Positions 1 to 9,544 of a DNA stretch of 64,000 nucleotides are shown here, one piece after another. The notes beneath the pieces were generated by a model that was not told the origin of the DNA, searched no databases, and saw only the letters and a list, made by a program, of their open reading frames with translations. Origin of the DNA: Ahrensia sp. (GTDB taxonomy: Bacteria; Pseudomonadota; Alphaproteobacteria; Rhizobiales; Rhizobiaceae); NCBI GenBank assembly GCA_002698425.1, contig NZXU01000023.1:1-64000 (forward strand), in the 5' to 3' direction. The stretch's first letter is position 1. Each line of letters starts with the position of its first letter. The position numbers were made by a program, and so were the translations under genes.

Positions 1-1
1 G

Positions 2-430
2 AGGACGCCAACGTGCCACCCCGCCTTCGCCCTGTTCGACCCGTTCAAGCCCTTCCCCGAGCCGTGGCTGACGCCGGAGCAAATCGCCGCGCTCGACGAT
101 CCCGCTGTCTCCATGTTCGTCCCGGCCTCGCCGTCCAACGAACCCGTCGACGCCCGTCCCCTCTGCCGGCGCATCCGCGCGCTGCAGGCAGCGCTCCTTA
201 ATCTCGACGGTCAGGCGCTGCGTCTCGCCCGCTGGCGCGCCCGCCGCGCCGCCGGCTTCGGCCGGCCCGTCCGCCTGACCCCCTTCCGCCCCGGCTATCC
301 GCCCGGCTGGAAGAAGCATCCGAAGACGGACGTCGAGGAGGTGCTGAGGGAATGCAACTGTCTCGGCCTCGAAGCATGGGACACGACGTTGGGCAGGGGC
401 CCGCCAGCGACGAGCCTGCGAGTAGCTTAA
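2..430 (+). CDS. C-terminal fragment of an unrecognised protein
   Basis: The reading frame is open from the first bases of the window and ends at a TAG at 428-430, so only the last ~142 residues are present. The visible protein has a Pro/Phe-rich stretch, then an Arg/Ala-rich helix, and near the end a CNCLGLEAWDTT segment. I do not recognise the family; small uncharacterised rhizobial proteins have this look. The last ~10 residues run into the first unit of a duplicated intergenic repeat, so the natural stop may once have been elsewhere. Codon use is strongly G/C at third positions, consistent with real coding. Confidence 0.55.
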   Translation, partial: RTPTCHPAFALFDPFKPFPEPWLTPEQIAALDDPAVSMFVPASPSNEPVDARPLCRRIRALQAALLNLDGQALRLARWRARRAAGFGRPVRLTPFRPGYPPGWKKHPKTDVEEVLRECNCLGLEAWDTTLGRGPPATSLRVA

Positions 431-494
431 GGGTGGGACAGATAACGCCCGCCAGCGAGCGACAGCGAAGCCTGAAGGCGGGACAGACAGCAAC
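399..494. repeat. Two imperfect tandem copies of a ~48-bp unit
   Basis: Two adjacent units (about 399-446 and 447-494) each begin GCCCGCCAGCGA and end with GGGACAGA. Each carries a CCCGCC at its left and a GG(T/C)GGG at its right, so each could fold as a hairpin. The first unit overlaps the 3' end of the partial gene. Short palindromic units of this kind are common between genes in Rhizobiales. Confidence 0.5.
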
Positions 495-542
495 GCCACG
501 CAATCCGCCTTCGAAAGGAAGCGCGGAGGTGTTCGCGTGCGC

Positions 543-632
543 CCACTCTCCCCCCTTTGTGGGGGAGAAAGCCTTTTCCTGCGTTTACGGGGCGAAGCCG
601 CGTAAATGCTTGGAAAAGGCAAGAGAGGGGGC
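543..632. repeat. Long imperfect palindrome (rhizobial-type intergenic element)
   Basis: Nested inverted arms are visible: GCCTTTTCC (571-579) pairs with GGAAAAGGC (612-620), and inside it GCGTTTAC pairs approximately with GTAAATGC. CTCTCCCCC on the left mirrors GAGAGGGGG on the right, and the left arm holds its own CCCCC-TTTGT-GGGGG hairpin. Elements with this CTCTCCCCC/GGGGGAGA signature recur in rhizobial genomes. It lies 100 bp upstream of guaA and could act in its leader or simply be repetitive DNA. Confidence 0.55.
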
Positions 633-732
633 CGGGATGCCAGCCGCCACATGGACGTATCCACCCCCAAATCCCGGTGGGCATCGCAGCGCAGCAATTG
701 AAAGCTGCGCGGACTCGCATTAAAGCCGCTTC

Positions 733-2304
<1,572 letters not shown>

Positions 2305-2324
2305 GGGAAAGCCAAAGTTTCCCC

Positions 2325-2346
2325 ACGGGCCCGCATAGGGCCGTTT
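2325..2346 (+). terminator. Weak hairpin after guaA
   Basis: ACGGGCCC (2325-2332) and GGGCCGT (2338-2344) can pair around the loop GCATA, 20 bp past the guaA stop. Only a short T run follows, so this is a weak intrinsic terminator candidate. The ~150 bp that follow, up to the convergent YciI-like gene, hold nothing else I recognise. Confidence 0.3.
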
Positions 2347-2491
2347 GAGGATGTAAATCGGGAAAAACCCCGTAATTCCAGCGGCTTACATCAGTTTCGC
2401 GTCGGATTGAATGGCGGCAGGTGCGGCCGGACCGCGGCACGGTCGTTGATGTTCGGATGCACCCTTGTCGGCTGCCTTTGCGCGGCGGTTG

Positions 2492-2875
2492 TCAGTCCAG
2501 GGCGACGCTGCCGTCGGATAGGTCGAGCCGCAATCCGACGCGGCCTTCATTGACCACCCACCGGCGGATCGTCTGTTCACGGTATCCCGCGATCGCGAAC
2601 GGATCTTTCCGGGCAATCGTCTCGGCCTCTTCGAACGATGCGGCCCGTATGATCGTGACGCCGTCGCCGGTCATGCCGCCATTCTTGTCGAAGAGCGGTC
2701 CGGACAGGAACAGCACGCCGGATTTCTCGAGATCGATCATGTAGAGCAGGTGCTCCTTGAGCTTTTCCTGCAGAGCCGCCGGTTCGGCCACGAGCCGGTT
2801 TTCGATCAGGTAGAACTCCTTGGCCATCATGCGGCCGAGGAGATCCTGGACGGTCATTGACCCCGGGTCGGTCAT
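2492..2875 (-). CDS. YciI-like (YCII domain) protein
   Basis: A 127-aa protein with the YCII ferredoxin-like fold pattern: FYLIENRLVAEP, then HLLYMIDLEKSGVLFLSGPL, FEEAETIARKDPFAIAGY and a closing beta strand. Members are small dimeric proteins; some act as dehalogenase- or lactonase-like enzymes, and most are uncharacterised. The ATG at 2875 overlaps the stop of the upstream GntR gene in an ATGA, so the two are translationally coupled. A longer open frame upstream of this ATG is antisense noise inside gntR. The role is likely tied to the catabolic module its partner regulates; the substrate is unknown. Confidence 0.8.
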   Translation of the reverse strand: MTDPGSMTVQDLLGRMMAKEFYLIENRLVAEPAALQEKLKEHLLYMIDLEKSGVLFLSGPLFDKNGGMTGDGVTIIRAASFEEAETIARKDPFAIAGYREQTIRRWVVNEGRVGLRLDLSDGSVALD

Positions 2876-3591
2876 TGGACGTCTCCATTCTCGGGTTTCA
2901 GCGCTTCCAGCGCCATGTTCATGGTGACGCGATAGTGATTTTGCAGCGCCGAGACCGACTTCTCGATGTCGCGATTGAGGACGGCGTCGACGATCTGCTG
3001 GTGCTCCTTCGCCGGATCGCGGCTGTTGCCGGAGGTCGCGGTCTTGACCGCGCGAAGAATGCGGAAGCGCTCCGCCTGGTCGAAGAGAAGGTCGGCGAGA
3101 TAGATCTGCCATTCGGATTGGCAAGCCGAAATCAGGGCCATGTGGAAGGCCTTGTGGTTTGCCGTCCAGACCTCCGCTTCGGGCCCCTGGCTGGTCGGAA
3201 ACGGAATACGGGACAAGGCGTGGTGGGTGGCGACCACCCTTGTCTCCCAGCCGACGTCGCCGATCTCGATCGACCGCGTCAGCGCTGCGCACTCGATCAC
3301 CAGCCGCGTCTCCGTGATGTCGACGACGCTCTCGGCATCGATCCGCGCCACGCGAAAGCCGCGCTGGCCCGAAGATGTGACGAGACGCTCGCTCGCAAGG
3401 CGTGACAGCGCCTCCCGAAGCGGACTGATTCCCGCGTCATAGCGTTTTCGCAAATCGTCGGAGCGCAGCGGAGAACCGGGGGGAAGGACGCCCCAAATGA
3501 TGTCGGATCGCAGTTTGCGGTAAACCGACTCGGCGATCGTCTTGGGAGCGTCCGTCACTCCGAAACCTGATGTGGACACCATCTGCGTCAT
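2872..3591 (-). CDS. GntR-family transcriptional regulator (FadR/FCD type)
   Basis: A 239-aa regulator. The N-terminal winged helix (about 17-80) shows AESVYRKLRSDIIWG, RKRYDAGISPLREALSRLASERLV and the wing GQRGFRVARI. The C-terminal all-helical FCD ligand domain carries candidate metal/ligand residues in DITETRLVIE, NHKAFHMALI, EHQQIVDAV and NHYRVTM. Proteins of this class usually repress organic-acid catabolic operons until a carboxylate ligand binds. It lies downstream of the molybdenum hydroxylase genes on the same strand and is coupled to the YciI-like gene. A TTGGAA...AATATTT-like motif sits 60 bp upstream of its start and recurs at three other promoters of this module. Confidence 0.9.
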   Translation of the reverse strand: MTQMVSTSGFGVTDAPKTIAESVYRKLRSDIIWGVLPPGSPLRSDDLRKRYDAGISPLREALSRLASERLVTSSGQRGFRVARIDAESVVDITETRLVIECAALTRSIEIGDVGWETRVVATHHALSRIPFPTSQGPEAEVWTANHKAFHMALISACQSEWQIYLADLLFDQAERFRILRAVKTATSGNSRDPAKEHQQIVDAVLNRDIEKSVSALQNHYRVTMNMALEALKPENGDVQ

Positions 3592-3650
3592 TTCTCAACC
3601 TCAGCATGACTTCATCGCACGGCACCCGCGATGAATCTGTATGAATGTGA

Positions 3651-3675
3651 AATATTCCCCAATCTTCCAAGTATT
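3651..3675. promoter_or_regulatory. Candidate GntR operator, site 1
   Basis: Read on the minus strand this is AATACTTGGAAGATTGGGG followed by AATATT, upstream of gntR. It resembles three other intergenic copies at 6418, 7741 and 13602. The match is weaker than sites 2 and 3. Confidence 0.4.
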
Positions 3676-3730
3676 GCACGCCGGACTGCTGATACGACCT
3701 CGATAAGGGGTTGTTCCTGTTTCGCCGGCA

Positions 3731-5818
3731 TCATGCTTCCAGGAGGGCGGTCATGATCTTCTCCCGGGAGAATGGCAAACTACGCAGCCGAACGCCCAGC
3801 GCATGGGCCACGGCGTTGGAAATCGCCGCTGTTGTCGGCCCAACGGAGACTTCGCCCGCGCCGAGCGGTACCGGGTCCGGCGTGTCGACGATGTCGAGAT
3901 GAATTTCGGGAATGTCGGGAAAACGCATGATCGGGTAATCGTCCCAATGCTGCGGAAGCGTGCCCTCATGCGTGAGCCGGACTTCCTCGAACAGCGCCCA
4001 GCTCGCCGACTGGATGATGCCTCCTTCAATCTGGTTTCGCAGACCGTCCATGTTGATGATCCTGCCGGAATCCGCGCAACACCAGATCTTGTTGAGACGA
4101 ACCGTTTCCTCGACCGTCACATGCGCGACCATGGCGACATAGGCGGCGCGGTTCTTGTACCGGCTATACGCGATCCCCCATCCGTCGCCGGTCCCCGCCT
4201 CAGGCCTTTCGGCCCAGGCCGCGGTTTCGGCGACGCGGACGAGCACGTCGCGGGCGCGGGTATCCTCCAGAATGGAAAGACGGTAATCGAGCGGGTCCGC
4301 GCCGGCGCGAAGGGCGAGCTCGTCGATGAATGACTCGATCGCGAGCACGTTGATATGCGTTCCGAGCCCGCGCATCGCTGAGGTTCGCAGCCCCGGCGGA
4401 TCCACCAGTCGAAGCCGGGCGTTCTGCGAAGCTATGGCATAGGGGGAGATCGCGTTGCGGAGGCCGCCCCATCCGTGCATCTCGGGGACTTCGATCGGAT
4501 CCGGCAACGACTGCGCTTCCGATCGGTGCAATTCGCCGAGCAGGGTACCCGCCGGGGCGGTGCCGGGGCGGCGCGCATGCGTCGCGCTCGCGATGTCCAG
4601 CGTCATCGACACCGGCCGCCCATCCTTGCCGATCTTCGCGCTGATGATTGCGTCCCCCGCGCTGGCGAGCGGAGAACTCGCGAATTCCTCGCTGCGGGAC
4701 CAGCTCACGCGAACCGTGCGCCCCGGAAAATGGCGCGCTACCAGCGCGGCATCGGCGGCAACATCGTCCGCGCCGTTATGGCCGTAACAGCCGGCGCCCG
4801 GGGCGTGCGTGACGCTCACGGAAGCGGGACTCAGATCGAAGAGGACCGCCAGGGCGTCGCGCAGCTGATAGGGCCCCTGCGACTGACTGATGACATGCAG
4901 TTCATCGCCATTGTTCCATCGGGCGAGGGCGGTGACGCAACCGATCGAGGCATGCATGAGATAGGGGCGCCGGTAGACGGCCGTGACCTCTTCCAGCCCT
5001 TGTGCCTCGGGCGGTTCCTCGCCGTGTTCGATCACTTTGTGAGGCAAGTCGCGGAGTGTCTCCGCATTGAGCATGCTCTGCGTGATCTCGGTTCCGCCGG
5101 TCCATTCCAGGCGCGCGGCCAATCGTTCCGCCTTGCGTGTCGCCGACATGAGGTCATCGCTGACGACAGCCACGAAGCTGCCCTCGATGATAACGTCCGA
5201 CCGGTCTTTTTCGGACAGGGCGCTTGTGTCGACCCTCGCGCCCAGGCGGGGAGGGCGGAGAACACGCGCATGGAGCATGTTTTCGACAGCGATGTCCTGG
5301 ATCATCCCGCCGCCGGCGATTTTCTGCGGCAGATCCGTCCGCGGAAGCGATGGAGACTGGCTGTTTAGCGGCGGCTTGGCCGTGTTGTCGGCGACTTCGA
5401 AGTCGAGGCCGATGTCCGCCGCGACCGACCACAAAGTGGTCGCGTCAGGTATGCCGGGGCCCGTGAAGCGCCCCGCCGCGAGATCGATTTCTCCCGAATC
5501 CACGCTGTGTCGCTTCGCGATATGCTCTCGAAAACGGGAGACGCATGTATCGCATGCCGCTTCGAGCGCGGTGGCCGAATGAGGCACGCTCAGGCTTCCC
5601 GCGGTGTAGCCTTCATTGGGTGTGACGCCGGTAACGCCGGACACGACGGTGACGCAGGCGGGATCGACGCCGAGGCTCGTCGATGCGACCTGCGCGAGCG
5701 CGGTGAGAATGCCCTGGCCCAACTCCACTTTGCCGGTGCGGACGATGACCGTATCCGGCTCGGACAAATCGAGCCAGTCTGCGACCAAGGGCGCTGCTGC
5801 GAGAGAGGGCGACTTCAT
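3731..5818 (-). CDS. Molybdenum hydroxylase, molybdopterin-binding large subunit
   Basis: A 695-aa large subunit of the xanthine dehydrogenase / isoquinoline 1-oxidoreductase / nicotinate dehydrogenase superfamily. These enzymes insert a water-derived hydroxyl into N-heteroaromatics, purines or aldehydes. Visible landmarks are TGKVELGQGILTALAQVA near residue 30, EGYTAGSLSVPHS, the Mo-cofactor segment GAGCYGHNGADDVAADAA, MRGLGTHINVLAIESFIDELA, and GAGE at the C-terminus, whose Glu (about 656) is the catalytic base. The ATG at 5818 overlaps the stop of the iron-sulfur subunit gene (ATGA), so the open frame upstream of it is not coding. No FAD subunit or cytochrome gene is adjacent, so electron transfer must use another partner. 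Confidence 0.9.
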   Translation of the reverse strand: MKSPSLAAAPLVADWLDLSEPDTVIVRTGKVELGQGILTALAQVASTSLGVDPACVTVVSGVTGVTPNEGYTAGSLSVPHSATALEAACDTCVSRFREHIAKRHSVDSGEIDLAAGRFTGPGIPDATTLWSVAADIGLDFEVADNTAKPPLNSQSPSLPRTDLPQKIAGGGMIQDIAVENMLHARVLRPPRLGARVDTSALSEKDRSDVIIEGSFVAVVSDDLMSATRKAERLAARLEWTGGTEITQSMLNAETLRDLPHKVIEHGEEPPEAQGLEEVTAVYRRPYLMHASIGCVTALARWNNGDELHVISQSQGPYQLRDALAVLFDLSPASVSVTHAPGAGCYGHNGADDVAADAALVARHFPGRTVRVSWSRSEEFASSPLASAGDAIISAKIGKDGRPVSMTLDIASATHARRPGTAPAGTLLGELHRSEAQSLPDPIEVPEMHGWGGLRNAISPYAIASQNARLRLVDPPGLRTSAMRGLGTHINVLAIESFIDELALRAGADPLDYRLSILEDTRARDVLVRVAETAAWAERPEAGTGDGWGIAYSRYKNRAAYVAMVAHVTVEETVRLNKIWCCADSGRIINMDGLRNQIEGGIIQSASWALFEEVRLTHEGTLPQHWDDYPIMRFPDIPEIHLDIVDTPDPVPLGAGEVSVGPTTAAISNAVAHALGVRLRSLPFSREKIMTALLEA

Positions 5819-6270
5819 GGCGTTCCTGCCGACATGATTGCGGTCACGATGCGTTGGTGCGCGCCACAGCGGCAAAGATGCGGCTCGAGCGCGGACAAGA
5901 CCTCCGCCCGCTCGGGATGCGGGTTCCGGCGGAGCAGTGCTTTCGCAGACATGACGATGCCGGGAAGACAGAAGGCGCATTGCGCCGCCTGATGTTCGAT
6001 CAGGGACGTGAAGAGCGGATCATTCCGGTCCAGGCTTTCGATGGTTTCGATGTCCCGGTTCGCGACGGTTGCGGCTTCCCGAGCGCAGGAAAAAGTCGGC
6101 GCGCCATCGAGGAGAACCATGCACGCGCCGCACTTCTCCTGGCCGCATCCGAAGCGCGATCCATTCAGGCGCAACTCTTCGCGCAGAACCTCGAGAAGCG
6201 TCGCATCTTCGGGCACGCTGACGTCGATGTCTCGGCCGTTAATACGCAAACTCAGATCAATTTTGGTCAT
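5815..6270 (-). CDS. Molybdenum hydroxylase, [2Fe-2S] small subunit
   Basis: A 151-aa iron-sulfur subunit carrying two [2Fe-2S] clusters. The plant-ferredoxin-like domain has Cys42, Cys47, Cys50 and Cys62 (GCGQEKCGACMV, then SC). The helical domain has Cys98, Cys101, Cys133 and Cys135 (QCAFCLPG, HLCRCGAH). The order, small subunit then large subunit with a 4-bp overlap, is typical of IorAB-type two-subunit hydroxylases. Its promoter region contains candidate GntR operator site 2 and is shared with the divergent alcohol dehydrogenase gene. Confidence 0.93.
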   Translation of the reverse strand: MTKIDLSLRINGRDIDVSVPEDATLLEVLREELRLNGSRFGCGQEKCGACMVLLDGAPTFSCAREAATVANRDIETIESLDRNDPLFTSLIEHQAAQCAFCLPGIVMSAKALLRRNPHPERAEVLSALEPHLCRCGAHQRIVTAIMSAGTP

Positions 6271-6417
6271 CTTCAGATTTCACTCACCCCGATCAAGGTT
6301 ATGGCGGAAGACGATTCGGAACTTGGCTTTCGGCAAATTCTCGAACCTTGTTCGATCAATCCTGGATTGAAGGCTCCATCCCCGCATCGATCACGACAGA
6401 AGTTTAACCTTCCTCAG

Positions 6418-6447
6418 TATTTTGGAAAATGCTAATATTTTTCCAAA
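6418..6447. promoter_or_regulatory. Candidate GntR operator, site 2
   Basis: TATTTTGGAAAAT (6418-6430) and ATTTTTCCAAA (6437-6447) form an interrupted inverted repeat in the 368-bp divergent region between the iron-sulfur subunit and the alcohol dehydrogenase. It is AT-rich in a GC-rich background. The remainder of this gap shows no gene I can support. Confidence 0.5.
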
Positions 6448-6637
6448 TGATAATGAGGCGCTACACCGTGACTGTCAAATGCTCGTTTCGTCCTCCCTGG
6501 GGGCGAGATGGGAGCCGGAGCGGGAAATCAGCCCGGTAATGGCGTGTTTCCGTTTTGCGCGAACTGGTCGGTCGTCATTGCGGTAGGTCGCCTCGGAATC
6601 GGGGTAGGACGCCATGGTGAGGCTTTTGGGAGGCGGT

Positions 6638-7678
6638 ATGAGAGCATTGGTGTTGGAAGCGCCGAACACCCCCTTTGTCATGAAGGAGGTGCCGGATCCG
6701 GTGGCGGGTCCCGGCGAGGCGGTGGCAAAGGTTTTCGCCGTCGGTGCAGGGCTGACCATTCAGCATATAAAGATGGGGCGCCTACCCGGCGAGTTCCCCC
6801 GCATCATCGGTCACGAAATAACAGCGGAAATCGTCGAAGTCGGCAGCGGTGTTACCGATCTCAAGGTGGGAGATGCGGTGACCAGCAATTTCTATCTGAT
6901 ATGCGGGCATTGCCGTAACTGCCTGCAGGGGCGCGAAAATCTCTGCGAGAACTTCGGTGGAATGGTCGGCAAGGAATGCGACGGCGGCTACGCGGAATAT
7001 ATCAAACTGCCCGCCCGGACATTCGTGAAGCTGCCGGATGGCCTGGACTACAGGAACAATCCCGAGGAAGTCGGCGTTGTCACCGACGCCCTCGCCACGC
7101 CGTACAAGGTGCTCAAGCGCGCTGACGTGAAGCCCGGTGAATGGGTTGCGGTGATCGGCGCCGGCGGCGGATTGGGGGTACATCAGCTCATGCTCGCCAA
7201 ATGGGCGCATGCACGCGTCATCGCCGTGGATGTCGACACGGACAAGTTCGAGGCTTGCCGGCAGGCGGGCGCCGATGCGGTCGTCGACGGGAAGAGCGAA
7301 ACTCTGGCCGAGGCGCTGATGGATCTGACCGGCGGCCGGGGCGTCGATGTCGTGGTGGATTACGTCTCGGCGGCGAAAACGCTGGAAACCGGTCTCTCCG
7401 TTCTCGCGCCAAGCGGTCGTCTGGTCACGCTCGGAGGAGCGGGACAGGATTTCCGGGTCAACGCATTCAACCTTCTCAACCATGAGCAATCCATTCTGGG
7501 CAGCAGATATGTGAACCGGATCGAATTGCTCGAAACGCTGGAACTGTGCGCGCGGGGCGACATCTGGCCGATTATCGGTCTCAAGCGTCCCTGGCAGGAT
7601 GCCGAACGCGTCCATGACATGCTGGAGCAGGGCAAGGTTACGGGGCGTGCGGCCCTGAGGATTACCGATCCGGATTAG
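6638..7678 (+). CDS. Medium-chain zinc-type alcohol dehydrogenase with altered catalytic site
   Basis: A 346-aa NAD(P)-dependent dehydrogenase of the MDR superfamily. The start at 6638 has GGGAGG at 6628-6633. The structural zinc site is intact: Cys89, Cys92, Cys95 and Cys103 in CGHCRNCLQGRENLC. The catalytic GHE is present (His59), and the Rossmann glycine motif is GAGGGLGVHQ. The position that normally supplies the first catalytic-zinc Cys (GVCHTD in relatives) reads GAGLTI here, so that ligand is missing, and the third ligand may be Asp in VTDALATP. It lies in module 1 between the hydroxylase and the TRAP importer, so an alcohol or hydroxy-acyl intermediate of the same pathway is the likely substrate. 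Confidence 0.87.
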   Translation: MRALVLEAPNTPFVMKEVPDPVAGPGEAVAKVFAVGAGLTIQHIKMGRLPGEFPRIIGHEITAEIVEVGSGVTDLKVGDAVTSNFYLICGHCRNCLQGRENLCENFGGMVGKECDGGYAEYIKLPARTFVKLPDGLDYRNNPEEVGVVTDALATPYKVLKRADVKPGEWVAVIGAGGGLGVHQLMLAKWAHARVIAVDVDTDKFEACRQAGADAVVDGKSETLAEALMDLTGGRGVDVVVDYVSAAKTLETGLSVLAPSGRLVTLGGAGQDFRVNAFNLLNHEQSILGSRYVNRIELLETLELCARGDIWPIIGLKRPWQDAERVHDMLEQGKVTGRAALRITDPD

Positions 7679-7740
7679 CCGAGAAGACAGTGCCGGGATG
7701 CCCTATCGGCCATTGGCATATTTCCCGCTCAGCCGCGAAA

Positions 7741-7770
7741 TTGGAATATTTTCAAATTTTTCCAAAATAT
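7741..7770. promoter_or_regulatory. Candidate GntR operator, site 3
   Basis: On the minus strand this reads ATATTTTGGAAAAATTTGAA followed by AATATTCCAA, closely matching site 2. It lies 150 bp upstream of the TRAP binding-protein gene, in the 246-bp gap after the alcohol dehydrogenase, and would control the dctPQM-cocE operon. Confidence 0.5.
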
Positions 7771-7923
7771 CTTGCTCAGGCGAATGCTCTTTCATAGAGT
7801 GGTGTCCACGAACAGCAGGAAGAGGTGGGTCGCCTCCCGGGGGGAGGCGGTTCGGTTGCGCTGTAGCGAAGAGACCTCGCGAACGGTCTCGCGGTGCGCG
7901 CGGCAAACAAAAGGGAGAGAGAA

Positions 7924-8994
7924 ATGCACATCAAGGAAACACTGTTGGCCGGCGCCCTGATCGTGGGGCTTGGTTCCACCCCGGCACTGTCGGATACATT
8001 CAGGCTCACCGTCGCCGCCGGGCAGACGCCCCAGGCCCTGCCTTCATTGGCCGCAGTCCAGGATTTCTTCATTCCCGAGGTTCAGCGCCGCCTGAAGGAA
8101 TCGGGAAGCGAGCATGAAATCGTCTTCCAGGAGGCCTATGCGGGCTCACTCCTGAAGGCGGGCACGGTGCTCCAGGGCGTCGCGGACGGCATCGCCGATA
8201 TCGGCTATGTCCCGACGATTTTCCATCCGGACAAGCTTCCGCTCGATCAGGTCAGCTTCGTCGCCCCGTTCTGCACCACGGACCTTCCCAAAGTGTCCGC
8301 GGCGATGTCGGAAGTGTTCAAGAACGTATCGGCCATGAACGAGGCCTATGACAAGTTCAACCAGGTACGCCTCGCAGGCATGGGCACCGATTCCTACGAA
8401 CTTCATTCCAGCAAGCCGATCCGCTCATACGCGGACCTTAAGGGCATGAAGATCGGCACCGCCGGCGCGGCCCTCGCCTGGATGAAGGGCGTCGACGTGG
8501 TCCCCGTGTCGAGCAATATGATGGAGTATTACAACTCGACGCAGAGCGGTGTTTATGACGCCTTCATCGTGATGCCCTCGACCATTCCGGGCATGCGCTA
8601 TCCGGAAGTCGCACCCTATGTCACCGAGGTGAACTTCGGGGCGATGGGCGCGGTCGCTCTCACCATCAACAAGGATTCGCTCGCGCGGCTGCCTGAAGAC
8701 GTCCAGGCTGTTATCAGGGAGGTTGGCGCCGAATACGGCAAGGTCGCCGACGAGGCCTATGAAAACGCCGGCGAGCGCGGCTTCAAGGTGCTGGCCGATA
8801 TGGACGGCACCGAGCGCATCGCGTTCCCCGAAGAGGACCGCAAGAAATGGGCCGGCGATATGGACAATCTCGCCAAGGAATGGGCCGCCGCCCAGGATGC
8901 CGCGGGTCGTCCCGGAACCGAAGTGCTGAGTGAATACATGAATGCACTGCGCGCACAGGGCGTGACCTGCGAGCGCGACTGGGACAAGGAGTAA
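7924..8994 (+). CDS. TRAP transporter substrate-binding protein (DctP type)
   Basis: A 356-aa periplasmic binding protein delivering an organic acid to the DctQ/DctM pair encoded next. ATG 7924 follows GGGAGAGAA, and the first ~23 residues (MHIKETLLAGALIVGLGST..) form a Sec signal peptide. The mature part has the DctP pattern: ADGIADIGYVPTIFHPDKLPL, LKGMKIGTAG and YVTEVNFGAMGAVALTINKDSLARLP. DctP proteins bind carboxylates through a conserved Arg. This fits uptake of an acidic substrate for the surrounding module, but the ligand cannot be named. Confidence 0.9.
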   Translation: MHIKETLLAGALIVGLGSTPALSDTFRLTVAAGQTPQALPSLAAVQDFFIPEVQRRLKESGSEHEIVFQEAYAGSLLKAGTVLQGVADGIADIGYVPTIFHPDKLPLDQVSFVAPFCTTDLPKVSAAMSEVFKNVSAMNEAYDKFNQVRLAGMGTDSYELHSSKPIRSYADLKGMKIGTAGAALAWMKGVDVVPVSSNMMEYYNSTQSGVYDAFIVMPSTIPGMRYPEVAPYVTEVNFGAMGAVALTINKDSLARLPEDVQAVIREVGAEYGKVADEAYENAGERGFKVLADMDGTERIAFPEEDRKKWAGDMDNLAKEWAAAQDAAGRPGTEVLSEYMNALRAQGVTCERDWDKE

Positions 8995-9000
8995 ATCCTG

Positions 9001-9525
9001 ATGGAGCCGGCTGAATTTTGGCGCCGTCCCGTCGGCTGGCTCCATTCCGTCACGATGGCGCTCAATCTGGTCGCGACGGCGTGGATCGTGGTCCTGCTGA
9101 TCATGATCAATCTCGACGTGTTCAGCCTGAATGTCGTCGGACGCCCCATCATCGGCGTCAAGGAGGCTGTGGGCGTTTCGATCGCCGGGATCGTGTTTCT
9201 GCAATTGGCCGAAACGCTGCGAGCGGATCGTCATATCCGCAGCGACATGTTCCTCAACAGGATGAAGGCTTCACGGCCGCGCTTCGGATACGCTCTTGAG
9301 GCGCTCTACGGTCTGACCGGCGCCGTCCTGATGATGTTTATCGTCTGGTTCGCCATCCCGATCGCCACAAGGGCTTATGACAGTTCCTATTATGTCGGGA
9401 CGCCCGGCGTATTCACTTTGCCGACATGGCCTGTGCTGGCGGTCGTCGTCCTGGGGGCGTTTATGACGATGCTTCAATTCCTGGTTCAGGCAGTCGCGGC
9501 GGCCGGCAAGGCCATCAGAACCTGA
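9001..9525 (+). CDS. TRAP transporter small membrane subunit (DctQ type)
   Basis: A 174-aa integral membrane protein with four hydrophobic segments (about 18-42, 52-70, 95-118 and 137-165). It matches the TRAP small permease pattern, including RADRHIRSDMF between helices 2 and 3. It starts 7 bp after dctP, with AGGAG at about 8987-8991. It pairs with the DctM subunit to form the sodium-driven importer. Confidence 0.9.
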   Translation: MEPAEFWRRPVGWLHSVTMALNLVATAWIVVLLIMINLDVFSLNVVGRPIIGVKEAVGVSIAGIVFLQLAETLRADRHIRSDMFLNRMKASRPRFGYALEALYGLTGAVLMMFIVWFAIPIATRAYDSSYYVGTPGVFTLPTWPVLAVVVLGAFMTMLQFLVQAVAAAGKAIRT

Positions 9526-9544
9526 TCGAGGACATCTTCTACTC

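Noticed and set aside
5819..5980. 54-residue N-terminal extension of the molybdopterin subunit
   Set aside because: The extension is the iron-sulfur gene read in another frame. The ATGA overlap at 5815-5818 gives the natural start.
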